Origin: Bacillota bacterium
Lineage (GTDB): Bacteria; Bacillota; Clostridia; Lutisporales; Lutisporaceae
NCBI GenBank assembly: GCA_023230985.1
Contig: JALNWH010000023.1
Coordinates: forward strand, 1-21,757
DNA: 21,757 nucleotides
Direction of reading: 5' to 3'
Both the position numbers and the translations under genes were made by a program. The notes under the pieces were generated by a model that did no database searches, was not told the DNA's origin, and was given only the letters and a program-made list of their open reading frames with translations. This document shows, one piece after another, positions 16,542 through 21,757 of the stretch; the stretch's first letter is position 1, and each line of letters starts with the position of its first letter.

Positions 16542-17738
16542 TTATTTTACAGTTACCATCCCGATTAAATGATTTATATATTGATCTGCTTTTACAAAAA
16601 CATCATCGTAAGAGGATCCATTAATAATTATGCAACCATTTCTATCAGAACTAGATTTTATATGCTTTACTTTCTGACCTATATTAATAAAAAGCTCATG
16701 AAAATATAGATTTGGGAATTCAACCCCATAAAAATTTTCATCTATATCCGCAACTACTTTGTTTTGTTCAAGTTGAAAGTATTTAATCAAGCTTATTTTA
16801 GAAATTGTTTTTAATAAAGTGGGGGCAATTCCTAAAGCAACCTGAACAGCAGCCTTATCCATGCTTACTCCTGTTGAAGCTTTTGTCAAATAAGAAGAAA
16901 TAAAATCTCCACCTAACCTTGCTCCAATTTCAATCATTTTTGAACCATTATCCGTTATCATTACTTCAGCATGGGATGCAGAATTGTCAATTCCGATAGC
17001 TCTTATAGCTTTTTTTACTAAAAGTTCAATTTCATCTCTTTCTTCTATGGATATTCTTGCAGGCTGTAGATGAGCCAATTCAACAGTATTTGGGTAAGGG
17101 GTTATGAATTTTTCTGTTAATTGAATAACTGTTGTTACTCCTTTGTAAGTAATGGATTCAACGCTTAATTCCTTTCCCTCAAGAAACTCTTCTACAATGA
17201 TTGTTGCAGTAGATGAGAACGATCTAGTTTCTTCCTCGTATTTTTTCAATTCATCGAAGGAAAATGCCTTCATCACACCTTTACTTGAGAAGGCATCTGC
17301 TGGCTTAATAATTAAAGGGTAATTATACTCTTTAAGTTTATCCGCTGTAATTTTTTCCGAGTTTGTAAACACCACACCTTTAGCACAAGGGATATTAAAC
17401 CTATTGAAAGCGTTTTTCATCAAAACCTTATTGAGGGAAGTTTCAACCACCTCTGGACTATGAAAAATATAACCCATTTCTTTTGCAAGTTTGGCCATAA
17501 GACGCATTGGTTTCTCCATTTGTCCAGTTACAATACCATTCACATCATGCTTAAGTGCAATTGCTTTTGTTGTATCATAATCATTTCCTTCAACTTGATA
17601 ATAATGCGATGCAAATTCTTTTCCGGGTGGGTTTACAGAAGGGTCAATCACAATAGTTTCTATTCCTAGCAAATTACCCTCTTTTATAAGTTCAAGCTGG
17701 TTTATTCCAGCTCCAAAAATTAGTATTGATTTTTTCAT
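16542..17738 (-). CDS. ATP-grasp carboxylate-amine ligase
   Basis: A 398-residue ATP-grasp protein. A Rossmann-like pre-domain starts with SILIFGAGINQLELI (4-18). The ATP-grasp fold contains YPLIIKPADAFSSKGV (140-155, with the ATP-binding Lys), IVEEFLEGKELSVES (181-195) and HAEVMITDNGSKMIEIGARLGGDF (256-279), which supplies the Mg2+-binding Glu and the Arg of the active site. Members activate a carboxylate as acyl phosphate and join it to an amine or thiol. The best guess here is attachment of an amino acid or hydroxy acid to the 4-amino group of a nucleotide sugar. I chose the ATG at 17738 because it leaves one base after the aminotransferase TAA; an in-frame ATG at 17750 would overlap that gene by 11 bp. 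The ligase lies directly between two DegT-type genes. No substrate assignment is possible from sequence. Confidence 0.83.
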   Translation of the reverse strand: MKKSILIFGAGINQLELIKEGNLLGIETIVIDPSVNPPGKEFASHYYQVEGNDYDTTKAIALKHDVNGIVTGQMEKPMRLMAKLAKEMGYIFHSPEVVETSLNKVLMKNAFNRFNIPCAKGVVFTNSEKITADKLKEYNYPLIIKPADAFSSKGVMKAFSFDELKKYEEETRSFSSTATIIVEEFLEGKELSVESITYKGVTTVIQLTEKFITPYPNTVELAHLQPARISIEERDEIELLVKKAIRAIGIDNSASHAEVMITDNGSKMIEIGARLGGDFISSYLTKASTGVSMDKAAVQVALGIAPTLLKTISKISLIKYFQLEQNKVVADIDENFYGVEFPNLYFHELFINIGQKVKHIKSSSDRNGCIIINGSSYDDVFVKADQYINHLIGMVTVK

Positions 17739-17739
17739 C

Positions 17740-18921
17740 TTACAGTCCAAAAACTTTCTTTACAGCAACAATGACTTTTTCAACCTCATCATTAGTAAGT
17801 GATGGATAGATCGGCAGCCTTAAAAGTCTTGAGAAAAACTCCATGGAGCCTGGTGATTCTTCGTCTGTTGTCAATCCGCTATAAAATTTATTTCGATGTA
17901 AAGGAGTATAATGGACGTTGGCCATAACTCCTTCGGCTCTTAATGCATCCATAATCCAATATTTTTCTTCGGCAGGAACAAGGATTCCAAAAAGATGCCA
18001 GTTGTGTTCAGCACCTTCGGTAATTCTCATAAAATCCAAGCCTTCTATACCACCCATTTCTTTCTTGTATCTCTCAGCAATTTCTTTTCTTCTTTTGTTC
18101 ATCCAATCTAATTTCATCAATTGAGTAATACCAAGAGCTCCAAGAATATTACTTTGAACATAAGAATTGCCAATATCAACATATTCGTAATATCCCCTAG
18201 TAACATTATCAGTTAGAAAAGAATACTTATCTGTACCTTTTTCTCTTAGAATCTTAACCCTTTCAGCAATTGCATCATCATTAGTAGTTAAGGCACCGCC
18301 TTCTCCGGAGGTAAGATTTTTTGTTCCATGAAAACTAAAAGTAGACACATGAGCAATATTACCCACTTTTTTTCCTTTATAAACCGATCCTATAGATTGA
18401 GCAGTATCATGAACTACATAGAGTTTATATTTTTCTGCAATTATCAGAATTTCATCCATCTCAGCAGGAATACCACCATAATCAACTGCCGCTATTGCAA
18501 CAGTTTTTTTCGTAATATAACTTTCCAATTTAGACACATCAAGGCTGCCATTGTCAGGATAAACATCAGCTAAAACAATCTTTAAATCATTATAGGCTGC
18601 GGCAATTGCTGTTGATGTATATGTAAAGTTAGGCACAATAACTTCAGAGCCTTTTGGAAAGTTTTTAACTCTAAATGCTAATTCAAGTGCTGATGTGGCA
18701 GAATTTACATATAAAGCATGTTTAACCCCAATATAATTAGCAAGTTTGTGTTCAAACTCTCTACAAGCAGGCCCATCACCTGAAACAAAAGTGGAACGGG
18801 TTGCAGCTTCAACAGCTTTAAAATCTGATTCATCAAGATACGGCTTATGAATCAATATTGGCTCCACAGAAACGGGGACACCCCCATTAATTGCTAAATT
18901 TGGATTATTTTTATTAGTCAT
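17740..18921 (-). CDS. WecE/RffA-like sugar aminotransferase
   Basis: A 393-residue DegT/DnrJ/EryC1 PLP enzyme that places an amino group on C4 of a 4-keto-6-deoxy nucleotide sugar. K201 in FSFHGTKNLTSGEGG is the Schiff-base lysine, D172 in VVHDTAQSIGS contacts the cofactor, and NSATSALE (73-80) is the phosphate turn. EKGTDKYSF, YEYVDIGNSY and HYTPLHRNKFY match the WecE (dTDP-Fuc4N) type rather than the perosamine-synthase type, as far as I can recall. I chose the ATG at 18921 (13 bp after the preceding stop), where the alignable part LAINGG begins shortly after. An in-frame ATG at 19005 would overlap the epimerase gene by 71 bp and add an unlikely leader. The position right after Gmd and the RmlC-like epimerase suggests a GDP-linked substrate, which would be unusual for this clade. 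Confidence 0.85.
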   Translation of the reverse strand: MTNKNNPNLAINGGVPVSVEPILIHKPYLDESDFKAVEAATRSTFVSGDGPACREFEHKLANYIGVKHALYVNSATSALELAFRVKNFPKGSEVIVPNFTYTSTAIAAAYNDLKIVLADVYPDNGSLDVSKLESYITKKTVAIAAVDYGGIPAEMDEILIIAEKYKLYVVHDTAQSIGSVYKGKKVGNIAHVSTFSFHGTKNLTSGEGGALTTNDDAIAERVKILREKGTDKYSFLTDNVTRGYYEYVDIGNSYVQSNILGALGITQLMKLDWMNKRRKEIAERYKKEMGGIEGLDFMRITEGAEHNWHLFGILVPAEEKYWIMDALRAEGVMANVHYTPLHRNKFYSGLTTDEESPGSMEFFSRLLRLPIYPSLTNDEVEKVIVAVKKVFGL

Positions 18922-18934
18922 ATAATTATTCTTA

Positions 18935-19468
18935 TTATTTAATATCATCTCTGGCTTGTAAAATGGGATTAATACAAGGCCATTTAATTTCAAATTGAGG
19001 ATCATCCCAGCGAAATGTCATTTGTTCACCAGCATCTATATATTCTCCATCATAAGCTAATTTATAATGAAATAACGCTTTCTCAGATTTCACATAATAA
19101 CCATTTACAAATCCCGGAGGTATCAAAACTTGAGTATATTCATCAGCTTTTAGTTCGAAAGCATCCCACTTTTTAAATGTTGGAGATTCAGGACGTAAGT
19201 CAACCACAACCTCATAAATTTCTCCAAAAGCACACGAAACCAATTTCCAAGTTTTATGATCACCGTGTAATCCTCTCAAAACATTATGTTTGTTTAGAGC
19301 AAACTTGTCATGTTTAAAATCAAGAACTCTTGGGAGAAAATTATTATAAAAATCAGCATTATAGCTTGAGAAAATATTCCCTCGCAAATCCCAACTTATT
19401 GATGGTTTAATTGTGAGAATATCAGGAATAATAGCTGATTTCGTAATTTCAAAATCTTTATACGACAT
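18935..19468 (-). CDS. RmlC-family nucleotide-sugar epimerase, atypical subtype
   Basis: A 177-residue cupin of the dTDP-4-dehydrorhamnose 3,5-epimerase family, of normal length. NVLRGLHGDHKTWKLV (62-77) holds the catalytic His (H68), IPPGFVNGY (116-124) follows the cupin pattern with Asn where RmlC usually has His, LFHYK (132-136) holds the likely catalytic Tyr (Y135), and FRWDDP is at 152-157. Canonical RmlC has a Gln-Pro-rich stretch after LRGLH; here it reads G-D-H-K-T-W. That variant, together with the C-terminal NPILQARD, recalls the Campylobacter jejuni epimerases acting on GDP-4-keto-6-deoxyheptoses (DdahB/MlghB type). The gene is 11 bp after gmd and no rmlB or rmlD accompanies it, so the substrate is more plausibly GDP-4-keto-6-deoxymannose. 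Epimerisation at C3, C5 or both cannot be told from sequence. Confidence 0.8.
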   Translation of the reverse strand: MSYKDFEITKSAIIPDILTIKPSISWDLRGNIFSSYNADFYNNFLPRVLDFKHDKFALNKHNVLRGLHGDHKTWKLVSCAFGEIYEVVVDLRPESPTFKKWDAFELKADEYTQVLIPPGFVNGYYVKSEKALFHYKLAYDGEYIDAGEQMTFRWDDPQFEIKWPCINPILQARDDIK

Positions 19469-19479
19469 AGTTTCTATAA

Positions 19480-20628
19480 TTATAAAATATCTTCAATTTG
19501 TGGTAAAATTTTAAATCCCCCTTTTTTAAGAAAATCATCTTTCATCATAAGGTTTACATCAGACGAAATCATATCTTCAACCAGCATATCTAAATTGTAC
19601 TTTGGTTCCCATCCAAGCACTGTTTTTGCTTTGTTATTATCACCAACTAAAAGATCAACCTCTGTAGGGCGAAAATAGAATGGATCTATTTTTACCAATT
19701 CCATTCCCTCACGAATATAATCCACTTTCTTCTCAATTAAGTCTTCAAGCTTTGACTTTTCAAAACTTTTAATAAACCCAATTTCATTTTTACCCTTACC
19801 TTTATAGTCCATTTCTATTCCTAGATAAGCAAAGGTCTTATTTACAAATTCTCTTACAGGTGTAGTAACCCCAGTTGCAATAACATAATCATCTGGCTTA
19901 TCTTGTTGTAGCATTAGGTACATTGCTTTCACATAATCTTTAGCATGACCCCAGTCACGTTTCGAATCAAGGTTTCCGAGGAAAAGTGAACGCTGAAAAC
20001 CTAAAGCAATATTGGCGGCGGCACGAGTGATTTTTCTGGTAACAAAAGTTTCACCTCGTAAGGGTGATTCATGATTAAACAGAATACCATTACTTGCATG
20101 CATACCATATGCTTCACGATAATTTACAGTAATCCAGTAAGCATAAAGCTTTGCAACCCCATAGGGGCTTCTTGGATAAAAAGGAGTGGTTTCTTTTTGT
20201 GGAATTTCCTGCACTTTGCCATAGAGTTCAGATGTTGAGGCTTGATAAATTCTTGTTTTCTTTTCCATGCCAAGTATTCTAACTGCCTCAAGTATTCTGA
20301 GAGTTCCAATTCCATCCGCATTGGCAGTATATTCAGGCGTATCAAAACTCACCTTTACATGGCTCATGGCAGCCAAATTATAAATTTCATCAGGTTCAAT
20401 TTCTTTAATGAGCCTTATTAAATTGGTGGAATCTGTCAAATCTGCATATGCATATGAGAAGTTTGATTTTTCTTCTCGATTTTTAGTGAAAAGGTGGTCA
20501 ATTCTTGCTGTATTGAAAATAGAACTTCTTCTTTTGAGACCGACAACTTTGTAGCCTTTTCTTAAAAGATATTCAGCGAGGTATGCTCCATCTTGTCCTG
20601 TAATACCAGTAATTACTGCTGTTTTCAT
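19480..20628 (-). CDS. gmd: GDP-mannose 4,6-dehydratase
   Basis: A 382-residue short-chain dehydrogenase of the extended type, converting GDP-D-mannose to GDP-4-keto-6-deoxy-D-mannose in the cytoplasm. GITGQDGAYLAEYLL (8-22) is the NADP-binding glycine motif. STSELYG (131-137) carries the Thr and Glu of the active site, and SPYGVAKLYAYW (154-165) carries the catalytic Tyr156 and Lys160. NHESPLRGETFVTRKITRA is diagnostic of Gmd. Length and motifs are normal and it looks fully functional. The start is 3 bp after the rmlA stop. Unusually, the expected partner GDP-fucose synthase does not follow; an RmlC-like epimerase and an aminotransferase do. This points either to a non-fucose product or to a fcl gene elsewhere. 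Confidence 0.96.
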   Translation of the reverse strand: MKTAVITGITGQDGAYLAEYLLRKGYKVVGLKRRSSIFNTARIDHLFTKNREEKSNFSYAYADLTDSTNLIRLIKEIEPDEIYNLAAMSHVKVSFDTPEYTANADGIGTLRILEAVRILGMEKKTRIYQASTSELYGKVQEIPQKETTPFYPRSPYGVAKLYAYWITVNYREAYGMHASNGILFNHESPLRGETFVTRKITRAAANIALGFQRSLFLGNLDSKRDWGHAKDYVKAMYLMLQQDKPDDYVIATGVTTPVREFVNKTFAYLGIEMDYKGKGKNEIGFIKSFEKSKLEDLIEKKVDYIREGMELVKIDPFYFRPTEVDLLVGDNNKAKTVLGWEPKYNLDMLVEDMISSDVNLMMKDDFLKKGGFKILPQIEDIL

Positions 20629-20631
20629 TAT

Positions 20632-21498
20632 TTACATTTTTTTTAAATAGACACCGTAAGAACTTTTCCCTTGTTCCAATATTAATAGATCTAAAGAAGC
20701 CTTGTCAACGTAATTCATTTTGTAAGCAATCTCCTCAATGCAGGCAATTTTTAAACCTGTTCGTTTTTCAACAGCTTTCACAAACTCTGTAGCCTCGCTC
20801 ATCGCTTCGTGCGTACCGGTATCTAACCAGGCAAATCCACGGCTAAGGGTTTGGAGTTTTAGCTGTTTCCGTACAAGGTATTCATGGTTTACAGAAGTAA
20901 TCTCTAGTTCCCCACGATGAGAAGGCTTTACATTTTTTGCAATTTCCACCACGGAGTTGGGATAGAAGTACAATCCAACCACTGCATAATTACTTTTGGG
21001 TTGTTGTGGTTTTTCTTCAATGCTTAACACATTACCTTCTTTGTCAACTTCTGCCACGCCATAGCGTTCAGGGTCTTCCACATAGTAACCAAAGACAACC
21101 GCTTTGTTTTCTTCTTTGACTGTTTCAACGCTTTTTGCCAATATGTTTTGGAGACCGGCACCATAAAAGATGTTGTCACCCAGCACCAGACAAACATCAT
21201 CATTGCGAATGAATTCTTCGCCCAGGATAAAAGCCTGTGCCAGCCCATCTGGTGAGGGCTGTTCTTTGTATGTGAATTTTAAACCCAGTTGGCTGCCATC
21301 CCCAAAAAGTCTCTCAAAGTTGGGGAGGTCGTATGGGGTAGAAATGATGAGTATGTCGCGTATTCCTGCCAACATAAGCACCGAAAGTGGATAGTAGATC
21401 ATAGGCTTGTCGTAAATAGGCAGTAGTTGCTTGGATACGACTTTGGTAATGGGGTGTAAGCGGGTACCGGCACCGCCGGCGAGGATGATTCCTTTCAT
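20632..21498 (-). CDS. rmlA: Glucose-1-phosphate thymidylyltransferase
   Basis: A 288-residue enzyme making dTDP-glucose from dTTP and glucose-1-phosphate, the first step toward dTDP-linked deoxysugars. LAGGAGTRLHPITKVVSKQ (6-24) contains the nucleotidyl-transfer signature with catalytic Arg and Lys. VLGDNIFYGAGL (105-116) carries the metal-binding Asp, EEKPQQPKSNYAVVGLYFY follows at 161-179, and RGELEIT is at 195-201. Length and motifs are canonical. It is the first gene of the cluster and is noticeably richer in GC than those after it (35 of 60 bases are G or C at 21421-21480, against 19 of 60 at 15481-15540). It would supply the VioA/VioF branch through an RmlB that is not encoded in the window. 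Confidence 0.96.
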   Translation of the reverse strand: MKGIILAGGAGTRLHPITKVVSKQLLPIYDKPMIYYPLSVLMLAGIRDILIISTPYDLPNFERLFGDGSQLGLKFTYKEQPSPDGLAQAFILGEEFIRNDDVCLVLGDNIFYGAGLQNILAKSVETVKEENKAVVFGYYVEDPERYGVAEVDKEGNVLSIEEKPQQPKSNYAVVGLYFYPNSVVEIAKNVKPSHRGELEITSVNHEYLVRKQLKLQTLSRGFAWLDTGTHEAMSEATEFVKAVEKRTGLKIACIEEIAYKMNYVDKASLDLLILEQGKSSYGVYLKKM

Positions 21499-21520
21499 GG
21501 TTTATTGATGTTTTAATGGA

Positions 21521-21556
21521 ACGCGGATGACGCGGATCAAACTGATTAACACGGAT
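21521..21556. repeat. Short degenerate direct repeats ahead of rmlA
   Basis: The octamer acgcggat occurs at 21521-21528 and again at 21530-21537, and a one-base variant acacggat follows at 21549-21556. Similar strings of tgatccgcgt/atccgcgtt type are, to my recollection, widespread between genes in Bacteroidota genomes. They lie between the rmlA start and the palindrome at 21559-21630. The copies are too short and too variably spaced to be a CRISPR array. No function is evident. Confidence 0.7.
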
Positions 21557-21558
21557 TT

Positions 21559-21630
21559 ATTTCTCGCTGATATACGCTGATTTTCTGCGCAGATTTGCGG
21601 GGATTTTATCTGCGTTTATCTGCGAGAAAT
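21559..21630. repeat. Long imperfect palindrome in the rmlA upstream region
   Basis: The outer arms are an exact 9-bp inverted repeat, atttctcgc at 21559-21567 and gcgagaaat at 21622-21630. Inside, cgctgat recurs at 21565-21571 and 21575-21581, and its near-complement atctgcg at 21608-21614 and 21618-21624, so the arms stay partly complementary inward. A separate perfect 10-bp palindrome, tctgcgcaga, lies at 21584-21593. The element could fold into a long imperfect hairpin in the leader of the rmlA transcript, or be a mobile intergenic repeat. I see no clear Bacteroidota-type promoter (TTTG ... TAnnTTTG) in the 168 bp gap 21499-21666. Confidence 0.75.
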
Positions 21631-21666
21631 TTATTCACTCCAGACAGTTCGTTTAATATAGTCGGA

Positions 21667-21757
21667 TTATTTATCAAGAACTTCCCAATGACCGCCTTTG
21701 GGGGAGCCGATGCGTTTGAGAACACCTGTCTTTTTTAATTTAGATACGTTGTTTTCA
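21667..21757 (-). CDS. C-terminal end of a gene with a winged-helix-like tail
   Basis: The minus strand reads 29 codons from the window edge to a TAA at 21667-21669. The peptide contains SKLKKTGVLKRIGSPKGGHW and ends EVLDK. The pattern 'LKKxGxLKRIGSxKGGxWEV' resembles the closing wing of helix-turn-helix domains at the end of AlbA_2/RecG-like ATP-binding regulators (COG2865) and some Fic proteins. It has no visible relation to polysaccharide synthesis, so the cluster probably begins with rmlA. With only 29 residues seen, the family call is tentative. Confidence 0.55.
   Translation of the reverse strand, partial: ENNVSKLKKTGVLKRIGSPKGGHWEVLDK

Noticed and set aside
18922..19005. Upstream start for the WecE-like aminotransferase at 19005
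   Set aside because: It would overlap the epimerase gene by 71 bp and add a 28-residue leader unlike the family; the ATG at 18921 fits gene spacing and family length.
21521..21630. Repeats upstream of rmlA as a CRISPR array
   Set aside because: The units are 7 to 9 bp, degenerate and irregularly spaced, without repeat/spacer periodicity or cas genes.
21499..21666. A Bacteroidota-type promoter for the operon
   Set aside because: No convincing TTTG and TAnnTTTG pair at the right spacing could be seen, so no promoter is annotated.
1..21757. tRNA, rRNA or insertion sequence within the window
   Set aside because: Genes cover nearly the whole length with short gaps; no transposase-like protein or RNA-gene signature was found.

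Overview
The window is an AT-rich stretch of a surface-polysaccharide locus (O-antigen or capsule), very probably from a member of the Bacteroidota. The assignment rests on the gene families, the low GC, the absence of clear Shine-Dalgarno sites, and a degenerate repeat of the acgcggat / atctgcg type in front of the first gene, which I recall as common between Bacteroidota genes. No species can be named. All genes read on the minus strand, so biological order runs from high to low coordinates. Twenty cluster genes lie head to tail. Most gaps are 1 to 30 bp or are overlaps, and the largest inside the cluster are 43, 54 and 73 bp, so the whole set is probably one long operon.

Region 1 (21757-21499) is the upstream edge. 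It holds the last 29 codons of an unrelated gene with a winged-helix-like C-terminus, then a 168 bp non-coding gap with direct repeats and a long imperfect palindrome. Region 2 (21498-15445) holds nucleotide-sugar genes: RmlA, Gmd, an atypical RmlC-family epimerase, a WecE-like sugar aminotransferase, an ATP-grasp ligase and a divergent DegT-fold protein. Region 3 (15436-7482) holds assembly genes and a second amino-sugar module: a GT11 fucosyltransferase-like protein with a large insertion, the Wzx flippase, a VioA-like aminotransferase, a VioF-like formyltransferase, a GT2 glycosyltransferase, the Wzy polymerase and a GT4 glycosyltransferase. Region 4 (7438-1) is rich in decoration enzymes: a methyltransferase, an asparagine-synthase-like protein lacking the N-terminal cysteine, two tandem CapK/PaaK-like adenylate-forming enzymes, a second GT4, and two tandem left-handed beta-helix acyltransferases. 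The first acyltransferase has lost its normal C-terminus and the second runs off the window.

Working model: RmlA (with an RmlB encoded elsewhere), VioA and VioF make dTDP-4-formamido-4,6-dideoxyglucose (dTDP-Qui4NFo). Gmd, the RmlC-like epimerase and the WecE-like aminotransferase plausibly make a second amino sugar carried on GDP, whose amine the ATP-grasp ligase could acylate. Four glycosyltransferases build a repeat unit, Wzx flips it and Wzy polymerises it. The CapK pair and the acyltransferase pair suggest extra acyl decoration. The window contains no initiating glycosyl-phosphate transferase, RmlB, GDP-fucose synthase, Wzz or export gene. The cluster type is familiar. The less usual parts are the inferred GDP-amino-sugar/ligase branch and the concentration of acyl-activating enzymes.
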